Of a stretch of 64,000 bases of DNA, positions 24,641 to 37,673 are shown piece by piece. Numbering within the stretch: the first letter of the stretch is position 1; each line of letters begins with the position of its first letter. The translations under genes were made by a program, and so were the position numbers. The stretch is from positions 94,079-158,078 of the forward strand of contig QANU01034852.1 of NCBI GenBank assembly GCA_003254905.1. The letters are read 5' to 3'. The notes under the pieces were generated by a model that saw nothing but the letters and a program-made list of their open reading frames with translations, ran no database searches and was not told the DNA's origin. Source of the stretch: Nissolia schottii (Eukaryota > Streptophyta > Magnoliopsida > Fabales > Fabaceae).

Positions 24641-25480
24641 CACTCACTTGAAATGGCTAACCGCTAAGGAGCACTAAGCTGAAAGCTCTTGACACCCTAC
24701 GTGGATGCACTGCTTCCCCACGAACGAAAAACAAGAGGGAGAAAAGAAATAGAAAAGAACTAGAGCTAAAAGTCTCACAAAAGTGAAACCTTTCAAGCTC
24801 TTGAGTGAATTAGCAAGTCTAAACACTCATGTGAAGCTTCTATATATAGGGGGAGAAGGAGACCCCTGTCCAGAAATATTTTTATTAGACCTTGCTCAAA
24901 AAGACAAAACGTCTCATTTACCATTTGGACCCCCGACCAAAGTGAAAAGCTCAAACCACACCACTCGTAGACATAGGCAAACCATAACAGTTACACATTT
25001 CTTTGAAACCTCTGAGCATTGCCTAGTTGTTTGGATGGATTTGAGTGGGGGCAACTTGGACATGAGATAGAACCTCTTTTTGAAACTCAGGAGAAGGGTA
25101 ACCTAATTCCAACCTTGGAAAACAAAGTTTCGTACATAATGAAAAAGTGATTGTCACTCTCACTTGCTCACTCAAAGCATACTTGCTTGTGCTTCTTGGC
25201 ACGACAGACTTTAAAATCCCCATCTCAAACACTGCCTACACTCAACTCTTTCTTTGTGCCATACTTAGATAGCCCACTTTTGGACATCTCGAAAGGAAGA
25301 TATAGCACTTACTTCGTAGCCCAGGCATATCGCTTGGCATCCAAGGCATTGCAAGGCCGAATCTTAATTTCCTCATTATTTGTTTCACCATACCTTCATA
25401 AGAGTCATGCACTAAAATTAGGGAACCACAATTCCAAACCTACCCAAAACCCTAACAAAAATCACTTGATCTCATTCGTG
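24641..25480 (-). mobile_element. Second related LTR-like fragment
   Basis: The start (CACTCACTTG...GGAGCAC...GAAAGCTC) resembles 23999-24052 (TACTCACTTG...GGAGCAC...GGAAGCTC), so two related LTR pieces lie in tandem. A minus-strand TATATATAG box is at about 24840-24850. Short open frames at 24783-25070 and 25151-25489 look accidental. Confidence 0.4.
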
Positions 25481-25483
25481 TGT

Positions 25484-27010
25484 GCTTAAGATCTTAGGGC
25501 TTTTATTTTTTTTCATTTGTAGGATTACGAAATTGATCTCATTTTGTCGATGGAGAATTCGAGATTGAATCCAATTTTGTTAATAGGATTTACTAGAATT
25601 GGCCTCATTTCGGTTACGAGGGATTACGAGACATAGGATTTACTGAAATTAACCATGAGGATTACGAATATAAATTGTTCTAGTGAAAGTAGTAAAAAAT
25701 GTATAAGTCTAGTGAAGAACATAAGAGATGCTATACCAAACAGAACCCAAGTGGTGAAGTAGAAGTGGCAAGGCAGAGTGCTGCATCATGTATGTGTACG
25801 TATTGGGTCATGGACTCGTGTATAGCTAGTGGTGCCTGGTCGTGACCCGTGAGGTGAGCCCAGGCTTCTGACAATGACTGCAACTCATAACATTTCATCA
25901 AATTTAACCAATAGAAATTAAAGTGAAACACAGATTCTATCTATCTATAAACATAATAAGACTACTATTAGAATTGGCACAAGATTGGCACAAGATTAAG
26001 ATTTGACTACTTTCTACTCCATCTTTGTCTGTATTGTTGATTCTTTTTCTTCTTAGTTTCTTTCTTCTGTGCCTACGTTCACATGTGGCTCGTTCTTCCA
26101 CTTGATCCTTCGCTTCCCACTTCCTCTTTGGTTTTCTTTTCTTTCTTTTTTTTCTTTTTTCTTTTTCTTTTTTTCTTCTTTCTTTCCCTGTCTTCGAGGC
26201 ATTCCTTTTGGCCCTTCACATTTTGCATAAGGCGTAGCTGCATGCGTGCATTGTGGAAAGGAAAACCGGAAATGTCCAAGTTAATGTGGCACATGGTAGG
26301 GGTGTAAATGTGTAATGCTTGAAGTGAATTTGTAGCATGTTTGATTTTTGGACGAGAACAAATACAATTAATGCTTAAAGTTGATCTAATGAACCTGGAT
26401 ATCTAATCAATTAATCAATAAGATCAATTCAATTCGGTCCAGACAATTAGTTCATACAATTAGTTCCTTTTAAGGTAAAACTAAATCAAGTCAATTATTA
26501 TAATTAATTCATATCAAATTTATTTTTTTTAACTTTACCACCCAAACACCCAAATCAATCACTAAATCAACTTTTTTTTAATCTTTTCAAAATTTTGTAC
26601 TTTAAGTTTTTTTTTTATAATAGAGTCATTTTTATCTTATTTATATATTTGTTTAAGGAATATCTATTTATATTATTATTAAGTATAACATAATCAAATT
26701 TTACAGTATTGTTGGCTGTGTTGTAAGGATAAATACTTTTAAAAAAATTACAACTCTTTTTTTTCAATACTTAAAAAGAAGGTTTGAACCTAACAAAGGT
26801 CGAACAAGTACAAAATTACATTACTTACCAAAACTTAACAATGCTTGACATGCACAATTACAACTATTTATTTTTTTTACTTCAACCGGATGATCCAAGT
26901 CAAACAAATTTGACCTTCATCAGATTAGTTTGGTTCGATTTTGTCTTAGAATCTAATCACTAAACAAGCTTAGTTAAGTTTGATCGGGTCAAATTTATTT
27001 TGACAAAACG
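25484..27010. other. Spacer with unrecognised repeats
   Basis: 25484-25570 resembles 18955-19045 (both with GTGTGCTTAAGATCTTAGGG), so the gypsy LTR at 19046 probably entered a repeat also present here. A pyrimidine-rich tract runs 26120-26190. 26330-27010 is AT-rich. I see no gene. Confidence 0.5.
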
Positions 27011-27118
27011 ATGACATTTTTAGTTTATTGCGTTTATTTGATTTATCAACTTGATCCATTACCTATTTTTGTATCAACTTGGTCCATCGATAAAAAAACT
27101 ACTGATTTGTTGACGTGA

Positions 27119-29060
27119 TGTAACAACCCAAGTTTTCCTTCGCTAAAATTTCGCTTAATAAATAATTAAGAACATGTTAATAAGGAAAGATGAGATAAAA
27201 ACGAAATAAAATTCAAAGAATTTATTTAATCTCTATCGTATTAGTTAAAAATAATAATTTTGCGATCTCGTGACGTTTGGAGAGCTTTGGGGTTAGTATT
27301 AGGCTATTTTGAGAACTTAAGGGTGACTCGAAGGAGTCTGTAAAATACACTAATGTGAAAATAATGTGAGAATAATTCAACAAAGATTTAAATATTCACC
27401 GGGATAATTAGTGGGTAACTCTAGTTCCTTGCCTCTTTGATGCTTCAAGAGGTTTATGTGCTTGTATGTGTATGTATGTGAATTATGGATTTTATGATGA
27501 AATATGTTAGAAATTATGCTAGGACTTAGGAAGACAACTCTGAAGGGTCTTGTGACCTGGATTAGATGTGATTATTATGCTGGAATTATGTGTAAAAGTT
27601 CAAGGTAAATCCATGAAAGAAAAGGGAAGATAATTTGCATTCTGACTCTGAATTTCAAAGACTGAGTCAGGCTCAGGTCAGGCTCAGGCCAGACTTGTAG
27701 TCAGGCTCACACCCGGCTTACCTGCCAGGCTCATAGGTCAGGCCCCGCCAGACCACCCCAGGCCACGTCAGGCCACACACCCAACCTTTAGATTATATTT
27801 ATACGTTATAAATGACTATATGATGATGTATGTGAAGTATGTGCATTCCATGCATTCATGATGAGCCAAGTTTAAAGAATTAGGAATAACTCTGAGATAA
27901 GTAAAGATTTTAAAATGAACCATAGGGAACTAGTCATGTCATACTGCAGGTACTGAAAATATTGGCTATATGCCATATGCTGAACAGGCCGTGATCACGT
28001 GAGCCACCATGATCCCACTTCAGGAGGTCTAGGCATCCTGAATGTGGAAGCCCGCCACAGGTGGTGTCGATATGGCATACCTGGAGGTGTGCGGTTACCA
28101 CGCCTATGCATTGTCGAAAGGGGGCAAGCTTAGGTGGGGGTACAATATCCGCCCACTNNNNNNNNNNNNNNNNNNNNNNNNNNNNNNNNNNNNNNNNNNN
28201 NNNNNNNNNNNNNNNNNNNNNNNNNNNNNNNNNNNNNNNNNNNNNNNNNNNNNNNNNNNNNNNNNNNNNNNNNNNNNNNNNNNNNNNNNNNNNNNNNNNN
28301 NNNNNNNNNNNNNNNNNNNNNNNNNNNNNNNNNNNNNNNNNNNNNNNNNNNNNNNNNNNNNNNNNNNNNNNNNNNNNNNNNNNNNNNNNNNNNNNNNNNN
28401 NNNNNNNNNNNNNNNNNNNNNNNNNNNNNNNNNNNNNNNNNNNNNNNNNNNNNNNNNNNNNNNNNNNNNNNNNNNNNNNNNNNNNNNNNNNNNNNNNNNN
28501 NNNNNNNNNNNNNNNNNNNNNNNNNNNNNNNNNNNNNNNNNNNNNNNNNNNNNNNNNNNNNNNNNNNCCCCCACTATTTTATGACTTCAGGTACAGAAGA
28601 GGATGAATCTTACTTTGAGGATGCAGAAGAGCCGCCAGATGAGCCATGAGCGGCCAGGAGATAGATAGAGGGTTATGTTTTGCCAAGGGCTTACTGAGTA
28701 GCATTCCAGTAGTCCTTGTGTTTTGATGCTGTATATGCTGGATTATGTATTTGATGTTTTGATCTATGTCTATTTATGTATATCTCACACTCTATGACTT
28801 TGTATGGTGGACCACCTGGATATGTATATTGGATGTTTTACTATTTTACCGTTATACGCGTTGTTATATTGTTTATTCGGACGCATGGCTCTATTTTAGT
28901 AAGTATGCAAGATCAAATAAAAAGTTTAAAACCGGTCCTTATTTTCTTATGCTACTATTTTCAAAAGATAACTATGGACTAAGGTATTCCGACCAGGTAG
29001 ACAACAACCTAGTGAGCTTTGTTTACTACGTACGGGTAAACAGTAAGCTAGGGTGTTTCA
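27119..29060 (+). mobile_element. Second TG...CA solo-LTR-like unit, opposite orientation, with assembly gap
   Basis: Starts TGTAACAACCC and ends GGGTGTTTCA, bordered by the duplication CGTGA (27114-27118 and 29061-29065). Several blocks match the minus strand of 13072-15970, including the conserved GGTGGTGTCGATATGGCATA region (about 28060) and the terminal part with the ACGGGTAAACAGT word. Where the other unit has CGCTCAGCG motifs, this one has GTCAGGCTCAG-type repeats (27655-27775). No coding sequence. Part of it is unknown (28158-28567). Confidence 0.78.
28158..28567. other. Assembly gap, 410 N
   Basis: Run of N inside the second solo-LTR-like unit. Open frames crossing it are artefacts. 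Confidence 1.
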
Positions 29061-29489
29061 CGTGACATAAACAAAACTGGCGTGGTGCTGAAGTTATGTT
29101 AACGTAGATTGCGTCACATCAACAAAGCTAGTTAGTTTCGTTTATAGATAAATAAAATTGATAATGATATAAAATGTAAAAGACCAAATTAATATAAAAA
29201 AAGATAACAGATTAAATTGATAAATTAAATAAATGTAATGGACTAAAAATATTATTTTACCAATTATTTTTCATTCAAACCCAACCCAACCAACCTGATA
29301 CCTGGCATATCGAAGGTTTTTCATCTTGCACTATAAGTGGGACTTTATTTTCATTTTTTTTAATCTGTGCAATGAAAAAATCACTTAGCACATGTGATTC
29401 AATTGGAAAATTCACCATTTTTAACATAAAAGTAAACAATGAATTAATTAAAAGGAATTAATGAGTAACAAACTTGTTTTAGTTGATTA

Positions 29490-30620
29490 AATCATTTTTT
29501 TTTTGTTTTACCAAAGGTTGAGATTTCATTGCAATAATAGGTATTATAGGGGGTTCCTAGGACCAAGCAGAAAAAGTGGGTTATCCCGGAGAAGTTAAAT
29601 TGACTTAGCAACTTAAGTTACAAATTAAATGAGCTATAAGAAAGGAAGTGACATGTTGAGACGCTTGAATTCGTCAGCTAAGAGTAGGTAATAGGAGACA
29701 ATCTCATGTAGACCAACACTTTTGTCCTCAAAAACTTTGGCATTCCTTATCAATTAGATTCTCCAAATGGTGAAAACAATAACCTCAAGTGATGACTAGG
29801 GGAGTAGTACACATCTCTGCTACTCTACTAGATCATACCGCCATTTCTAGAAAAGGGTGAGGCCTACCTACCATCAACGGTTGGGTATCTCCTCCCGTTC
29901 CATACCTTGACGCTATGAGTACAAGTGATGACACAAAGGGAACCAAATTCAAATTTGGCTTAGCACCTTGGGCATTGATAACTGGGATCCGCTTGTTGGC
30001 CAACTTCCAAAGGAACGTTCGAATATTCAGCAAGGCCTTGAAAGACCAAATAGATTTTTTGACTTTCTTGTGGGATAGGATGGACATACCCTAAACTGGG
30101 TGTGCGTGGAAGAAATTAAATGTTGTTGTGTACCTTGATCGGATTGCGTACTCACCATTTGTCTCGTGTTTCTACGTATAAGTTTATCATCTTCTTAGTG
30201 AATGGGGGTGCACAATATCTCCTCAACCACTTCTACATTAAATTTGGACGAGAGCATATAAGTGTTTTAGGAGCCGTCAGTAGTAAGTTGATTGACTAGC
30301 TGCAGGTTTTGATCACTACATGTTCTAAAGGGTAAGGTGTATGGGTGTTTATGGAATAACCGTGGATCAATGCGGATATTCACACGATAACCTCTCTCAA
30401 ATTTTCATTTAGGGTCTTTTTCAAGCACCTTTCTACCTTCTAACATACTGCACTAGCCCAAGAGGGGTTGTGCCCTAGGCCGACATTAAGGAAATTCACC
30501 TGGTGGAAATACTTCCCCTTAAAGACCTTGTGGAAGAGTGAGCGATCCTTAGTGATCAATCGCCAAGCATTTTTTTTCCAAGGAGGGCAATGCTAAACAC
30601 TTTGAGATCTTTGTATTAGC
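29490..30620 (-). pseudogene. LINE (non-LTR retrotransposon) 3' fragment
   Basis: The minus strand reads, in broken frames, ITKDRSLFHKVFKGKYF and FLNVGLGHNPSWASAV (about 30570-30440), then RTFLWKLANKRIPV (about 30030-29980), the segments found between reverse transcriptase and the RT zinc-binding domain of plant LINEs. The expected cysteines are not preserved. The minus strand then runs into an A-rich tail near 29500, with the sense end CTTTGGTAAAACAAAAAAAA. Only a 5'-truncated, mutated end is present. Confidence 0.75.
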
Positions 30621-30656
30621 AATACTCAGCCATCATTAAATAGCAATAATGGGATT

Positions 30657-30945
30657 TGTTGGAGAGATAAGGCAACAAATCACAGTTTCCCTGATAAGGA
30701 TGACAATTCATATAATCATGTCACTATTAATGGAGAGCTGATTGAAGACAGCAAATCAATGCACTAATCAACCAGATTCTTAGCCTATTAAAACAAGGAA
30801 TATTGTAATTACCTAGGTTTAGGGATTTGTCAATTATAATTTCTACTATATATCTCTCTTTATCTCTTGTAATTATAGCATTCAAGCATCACAATAAAAA
30901 ATAGACAGTGTCTTATTTTCTTTTGAATTAAGTTATCCATCATTT
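30657..30945 (+). repeat. Possible copia-type LTR fragment
   Basis: Begins TGTTGGAGAGATAAGG, contains a TATA-like CTATATATC and an A-rich poly(A)-signal-like AATAAAAAATAG. I could not find a matching target duplication. Confidence 0.35.
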
Positions 30946-32055
30946 TAACGCGTAAAGAAATCTTGATGGGTAAGTTTATACAATATGTTAATATTAACAA
31001 ATAGCTAATAAAATCATTACATACTATATTATTTTATCTCATCTTGTCTCATACGGTGCACCAATCATGCCAATAGGCCATACCGGCCCCGGAAAAAAAA
31101 AAAATCTTCTTTTACCCTTCTAGGGCTCAATATTATCCAAAGCGCGTCCCCTCCCCTCCAAAAAAAAAAATTAGTTCAATCCACTGGTTGTTAAGTTAAT
31201 TCCTTATTTCTCTATAGTTTCTTATTTCCAATCTGCTTTTCTTTTTGGCCTTATCATTATTAAGGCCAATTAATGAGCACATTTAGATCTAAACTACTTT
31301 TATCAATAGAATTTAAAGTCGTAAAATTTTAGTTATATATGATATTGAATTAGTAATATCAATTTGGACAGACGGAGCGTACAATATTAGTTTATTCTTG
31401 TTTAAATATAGAGGATTCACCTATTCGTAGTGCTCATTTATTCATGTAATCTAAAATGATGTTGAGAGTATTATAATAATTAGTGGGTGCAGGCATTTCG
31501 TGCATGCTAAAGTTAAAAGAATTGGATAGTTTTAATAGAAAATGGGTAATTTTTTTAAAATAGATAGTTTTATGTAAAACAAAGAGTGGGGTAAAATGAA
31601 TGAAATTAATTGTGATTAAAGCAATTATACTTGCTCAACGATTTTATATTACTAAATAATAATGTACTCTTTACAAATAAGTTAAAGTATCAATGGGCAT
31701 AATGACAATTGAGATTTGTCCAATATATAATGAAGATTCCAACGATTAGTAATTTGAGTCTGATTTCAAATCTTGATTTTGCACAAAAAAAAAAATCACG
31801 TAAATCTCATTTATCGCATTTGTTTAATAAAGTATTAATTCTTTTTTTTTTTCCCCTTCAGTTCTACTTAGAGTACTGTTGTCTCTGTTTTTCTTAGGCA
31901 TTCTCTTATTAATTTTAGTCTACATATATTATTGTTGTTATTAATTATAGGACCCATTGCTACTGTGTTTTATTGCAACCGATCATAAAACTGCTAAAAA
32001 AAGCACAACACGATATAAAGGGGTTGATTAGTGGCGAGATTTGGCTTTATATATA

Positions 32056-32101
<46 letters not shown>

Positions 32102-33566
32102 TATATGCACATGTACACATATATGGTAGTGGAAAATAGAAAAGATATGATAATGAAAGTTAATTAGATTTAGAACTTATAAACTGCTTTAGTACAAAGG
32201 CCTGCTACGAAAAGGTTGGTCGAATAAGGAAGTTGACAGTTCGCAACAGATAAGAATCGAATGGATATGATCATGTTTATCAAGTAAAGAAAAAATAATA
32301 CTTTTATAAAAAAATTAATCAGTCCTTTCTCTTTTATACAAAGAGATTAGTTTCTAATGCACTAGATATCATTTCATTATTTATTATCATATAAAAGAAA
32401 ATAATTGAATTTTACCTCTATTAATTTAAAAATAACGTGATTAAATAATAATATAAAATCTTATTAATACATAAAAATTAAGAGATGGTTCTAGTATATT
32501 AGTCATAATATAGGTTACCAAAATCATAACCTCAATTGTTACTGTACTGTAAGTTATTTTTATTTTTATTTTAAAAAAAAGATTAAATTTTTTAAATTTA
32601 TTAGTTAATTATTTAATGATGCATAGATAAAATATCAATATCTATCAAAATAGAAGAAAAACCTAAAAGGTAATCTCATATAGATTTATCATAATGTGTT
32701 TCTAAAATTATCTAATTTATGATAATATGTGTAAGGTTAGGGAGTAGGGAGGGACAAAACAAAACCAATCCCGGTCCAGAGTTCGAATTTTAAATGTCAA
32801 ATTTGGTAGAAAACAAATCAAATCAAAAACAAATAGCCCCAAAATAATAGTGTCATCTCTTTGTGAGACCAAAACTATCTACTTATCTCTAAGCCATGTG
32901 TCTGTATTAAGGGCATGCGCCTTAATGCCTCATGCCATCCCCATGTGTTTGGGCCCCACACCAATGTGTAAAGCATAGCAAGATAGTTAGTCCCAATCAC
33001 AAGTCTAATCTTTGCACTATATATTAACATAATGATGCTCTATAATAAAACTCAACGGCAAATCCAGTTACCTGCGAGTGTCACATAAGACTTTTAATCT
33101 CATATACTTTGTGACCCCCCCCCCCTTTTATAATTCAATTGTCCCAATTTTGATGTATGTTCGTAAAATTAGTCCTTTTCTTCGTTCTTTTCCTGAAATG
33201 CCACTTGTACTAATTGACACGGGGAGCAGTTTTGTGTGTTTTATTTTATACAAATCTACTGAGATGCGCATTTGCAAGCTAAGTACCCTTTTGTTTTATT
33301 TTTTTTTTACTTTGTTTGTTTGCTTTTTTATTTTGGTTATCAAGCTCGGAAAAAGTGCATTTTAGAAGATTGGGATTGAGGAAAGGGGATCCCACATGTT
33401 CATGTGTTAAAAGGAGTGGAGAACGCCTTGACATAAGGGTTAATTAACTGATGTGATGTCACCCTATAATTAAAATATTTCCTATTTTTTAATAAATAAA
33501 ATAAAGATTAAGTTTTATTATGTTTTTACGGTGAAATTTTTTTTGTTCTATCATCTAGTTATGTCA
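30946..33566. other. AT-rich spacer
   Basis: No gene recognised. Contains a homopolymer C run (about 33114-33124) and an AT microsatellite (see separate entry). Small open frames at 31709-31897, 31973-32167 and 33078-33365 are low-complexity or chance. Confidence 0.55.
32058..32099. repeat. (AT)n microsatellite
   Basis: About 21 uninterrupted AT units. Confidence 0.95.
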
Positions 33567-33580
33567 TATGTGCATTTTAA

Positions 33581-33735
33581 CGACTAACGGGAATTAGTCT
33601 AAGTGGTATGCGACTTGGTATCGCTTAAGCAATGTCCCTGGGAGACTCACCCGTCATAGCCAGGTGCGCGACCCGGATTGACCCGGATTAGTCAAGGCTA
33701 AGCCTTGGATACTGGACAGGTAGCCTAAAAAAAAT
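33581..33735 (+). mobile_element. tRNA-derived SINE, internally deleted copy
   Basis: Same family as 16708-16890 (shared CATAGCCAGGTGCGCGACCC and GGCTAAGCCTTGGATACTG). About 35 bases covering the B box are missing between AAGCAATGTCC and GGGAGACTCACCC. Flanked by TATGTGCATTTTAA (33567-33580) and TATGTGCAATTTAA (33736-33749), a 14-bp duplication with one mismatch. Confidence 0.88.
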
Positions 33736-33749
33736 TATGTGCAATTTAA

Positions 33750-35614
33750 TTAAAGTGGTTGAATTTTATTGTCACTACTTCATAAAATTTTTTATATTTT
33801 AATATATAATTAAATGACAACCAGTACATAAAAAATTATCTCACAAAATATCTTCTCAAATTAATTAACTATACTACTAATGTATAGCTCATTTTTAAAG
33901 GAAAAGTAAAATTATATATGACTCATAAAACCCATTTCACTTTATTTATTAGTACTACTTTAGTTATTTGACCAAACATTAAATTGCATCAAATTAATTT
34001 GACATTGTATAACATCATAGTATCATATATCAAGCGAATCAAGAAGGCTTTTAAAGAAAAAGGTTCAGATCTGTCATATTCTTATCAAATTGAACAGGGG
34101 GTGGGTGGAATTAATGTGAAACTAGATCCAATTATAGTCACTGTTTCTCGGCTTAGTAGTAAAGGGATAAACCGTGTTAGTACATTGGCATTATGACGGA
34201 GTGAACCTTGTGTAGGGTATAAATGTTAATGTGTGAAGATTATATTCTTCCTTCATTTTCAAGTTCTTTTGATCTCTACTCCACCCCATAAATTGTCAAT
34301 GACAAGCGTCCAGCTTGCATTGATTTTCAATTAAGATGCAAAGGGCGTTGCATCATCCCAAGGGGACCTCTCTGCAAAAGTCTTGGACACTTACCTGTGA
34401 TGCATTTACAAACTGTCGTTTCCAGCCATGGATTGGTCTTATGACAGCAAATCATTAACAATGTGTGATTGTGATGTAAAATGACTCGTTACCCAGGAAA
34501 AAAAATTCGAGATACGTTAAAATTGATTACATCGGGTACATTTTTTTTTATTACTACCTAAGAAGGTGCATTATTTAATTGTGCTTTATATGGGTATACA
34601 GCCCTGACTTCTAGAAGGGAATGGATGAGAAATTTAAATTGGAAAGAGAGAAGAGAAATGAAAATTCACAAATTTATCTCTATAACTCTTTTTATTTTAT
34701 TTATCATAAGCTAGAGATAGATATCATAAAATTATTTATATATTTTGTAACAACCAGCTACTCAATTAATGAAAAATGCTAAACAATTTCGGAAACGTGA
34801 TCATCCATGCCTGTGGAATTATCATTGAGTATATCGGATATTTGGTATGAGATAATTTATTCAAATTATCGATAATCTGACTTTTAAATTATATGTTAGT
34901 TCATATTGACTTGTTTGGTACAACGGTAATGTCAATTACCTCTATGGGAGGTGTGTATTTGCATTACCACCTAAAAGTAATCCTAAATAATAATAATAAT
35001 AATAAATAAATAAAAATAGAAATAAAAATAATATAAATAAAAATAGAAATAATAATAATAATAGAAGTAATATATTAATAAAAAATAATAATCATAATAA
35101 TAAAATAAAAATATAATAATGATAATAAAATAATAATAATTATTATTATAATTATAATAAATAATAGTAATAATAATAAGTAATGTATATTACATCATAA
35201 TCTTTTTCAAATATCAAATGAGTTAATATAAATTTTCAGTTACATGATTTGTGCATATCAAACATAGCAATGTAACATTACCAATAATTTAACAAGTGAT
35301 AATCTTTCTAAAAGATAACCCAAATTACTTGATAATCTTAGAGGCAATGTCCCAAACGTTCCCTAAGTAATTATATTACAAGTATCAAGGTATAATAAAG
35401 TAAGTGAAAAAAAATTAAGTTACACAAATAAAAAATAGCATTTTTATATAAAAAATAAAGATTATTGTTAAACAAACTAAAGATATATGACTTATTTATC
35501 CATGTAAGAATAAATGTGTGTCACATTATTCTATTAAATAAAGTTCAGTAAAAATTATTGTAGTCTCTAATACTTTTATGTTTGAACACAGTCTTATCAC
35601 GTAAAAAAAATTGC
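33750..35614. other. AT-rich spacer with trinucleotide-rich tract
   Basis: 34985-35190 is a degenerate TAA/ATAA-rich tract. A 70-codon open frame (33984-34196) has no recognised domain. Confidence 0.5.
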
Positions 35615-36899
35615 ATCCATCACCCTTGAGGTTTGATTAAATAACATCTAACTCCAGTCAAAATGATATCTCACCCCATTTATTAACATCTAAACCTAAA
35701 TTATCCCTACATAAAATAAAATAATATTTAATAATAATAATTAATATTTATTATTAAATATTAATTTAATTAATAAATAAAATAAAATTATAATACTATT
35801 TAGTAACATTAAAACCTTAAAAACTCTAAACAAAGCAGTCTTTCTTTCACTATTTTTTCATTATTCCACCACCATTTTTGCACCACAAAATCTCAACAAA
35901 ACCAAACCCGCATTACTACAATTAGTGAAGCAAAAGACAAGACTAAACTCACCATTCCAACACTGTAAATACTTAACACAACCAACAAACTATTTCAATA
36001 CCACAAACACTTAAACATAGAGTCATAACCTATATTGCATCCACTCCACATGCCAAAAATAAAGGCAATAAAGAACTCGCTCACCACCAATAGAGGCAAT
36101 AAAGATCCATTTGGTAGGCTTGGAGTCTTATAGAATAAGATCTGATAGATAAAATCTAATAAGATAAAGTCTAATAGTATAAGACTCAATAAATTTGTAA
36201 TACCATATAGTGTTTAGTATGACATTATATAAGATACTATATTATATATTTATATATATATATATTATATTTATATATATTATATAACTTCTTCTTCACT
36301 TTACAAATAATTTTAATTATAAAAAAAATAATGAAAAATAAAATAATTATAAAATAAGATAGTTATTAGTTACTCAAATATAAATTTTAAATAAATGTTA
36401 TCATTTAAATATCTATCAATAATAATTAGTTTACTATCTACCTTCATTAATTTTTATTATTTAACTTCTCAATTTATAAAATAATTCTTAGATTAATTAA
36501 TTAAATTTAAAATTAAATTAAAACAATAATATATATAATGAAATTTAATATTACTTATAATTATTTTAATTTTTTTAATTTTATTATGTGTACATTATAT
36601 ATTATTAAGTATTTATTTATTTATTTTAATAATTAATGTTTTTAATATTGCTTAAATTTATTTTTATATTAGATATCATTCTTTAAAAGTATACATTTAT
36701 TTCCAAATATAATTATAATTATTTTATTAATTAGCTAAATTATTATTTAATAATAAGTCTTAATTATTATTACTAAATATTAATTCATTTTACTTTATTA
36801 TGGGGTAGTTTGGGGTTAGATGTTAGTAAATAGAATGGGATATCATTTTAGCTATAATTTGGGACTAGATGCTATAAGCAAACCTCAAGGGTTGTGGAT
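35615..36899. mobile_element. ~1.3-kb element with ~105-bp terminal inverted repeats
   Basis: The left arm (35615-35720) starts ATCCATCACCCTTGAGG and continues through AAAATGATAT and AACATCTAA. The right arm (36795-36899), reverse complemented, reads ATCCACAACCCTTGAGG, AAAATGATAT, AACATCTAA. The interior is very AT-rich and encodes no transposase. A Mutator-like or other foldback DNA transposon is likely; the target duplication was not resolved. Confidence 0.72.
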
Positions 36900-36972
36900 A
36901 AACTTTAGGGGTAATGACATTTATGTGGCTCTGCATGGAATTTATTCCCAATATATGGGCTAAATTGAAAAA

Positions 36973-37187
36973 TTACGGATGTATGGGGCCTTTTTATGAA
37001 ATCACTATCCTGAGTGGCGATTTCAGACTTAAAAATATTTAAAAAAAAAAATCAAATTTTTCTGAAATCACCACCCTGGGTGGCGATTTCAGACCTAAAA
37101 ATAAAAATAAAAAAATTAAATTCGGATTTTTCTGAAATCACCACACAGAATGGCGATTTCAGAAAATCCGCCCATACATCTGTAATT
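36973..37187. repeat. Cluster of three near-identical hairpins
   Basis: Three palindromic segments, 36997-37025, 37061-37093 and 37131-37163, each have the form TGAAATCACC ... GGCGATTTCA with a 5-9 base loop, spaced about 65-70 bp apart with A-rich spacers. The cluster is bordered by ATTACGGATGTATGGG and, inverted, CCCATACATCTGTAAT. An open frame across it (37014-37226) is a by-product. Confidence 0.8.
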
Positions 37188-37673
37188 TTTTTCCAGCAAC
37201 CATATTATGGGATTAAAAAAAGTTAGCTGCCATATATATGTAAAAAATCCTAAAGTTTACCCTAAAAAAGATTGCTATACTTAGACGTCTTATTATATGC
37301 TCATAATTTGGTCAAAATGGTTATTGAATGGGTATTAGTTTTGTGATGACCATCAACTAAGGGTCAGCACCATAGTAGTAAAAGTTCAATGTGGACTGTT
37401 GTATCGATATGGTCTGTCGGTGCAAGTCCCACATTGTTAGAATTATTAAGATGGGGTGTCAATTCCCCCAATAAATAAAACTATTTTTAGAGTGTTTTGA
37501 CTTGTTAATTCACTTAAGAGCTCTTGAAGGATCTACTTTGAGTGTTGACTTTCTCTCAGTTTAAGAGTTGAGTTGTGGGGAAATAGTGCTTCCATATAGG
37601 GTAAATCCTTTCTCTTTAGGGTTGTTTTAAGGGCAGTGGGGCCAGCACCACTACCGTAGTAGTGCAAGGCCAC

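Larger units (their letters stand above)
27013..29253. mobile_element. Foldback element split by a solo LTR
   Basis: The left arm (27013-27113) and the reverse complement of the right arm (about 29125-29253) align over roughly 100 bp (shared TTTATTT and TTATCAA words). They are separated by the unit at 27119-29060, which carries its own target duplication, so the foldback element was there first. Confidence 0.65.

Noticed and set aside
26079..26307. Lysine-rich minus-strand frame and phenylalanine-rich plus-strand frame
   Set aside because: Both translate a pyrimidine-rich low-complexity tract.
28042..28649. Frames of 156-181 codons across the N run
   Set aside because: Mostly unknown residues from the gap; the readable ends are solo-LTR sequence.
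33984..34196. 70-codon frame as a small gene
   Set aside because: No domain, no supporting neighbours, and AT-rich surroundings where such frames arise by chance.
37014..37226. 70-codon frame with repeated AISDLKI
   Set aside because: The repetition comes from the hairpin cluster, not from protein structure.
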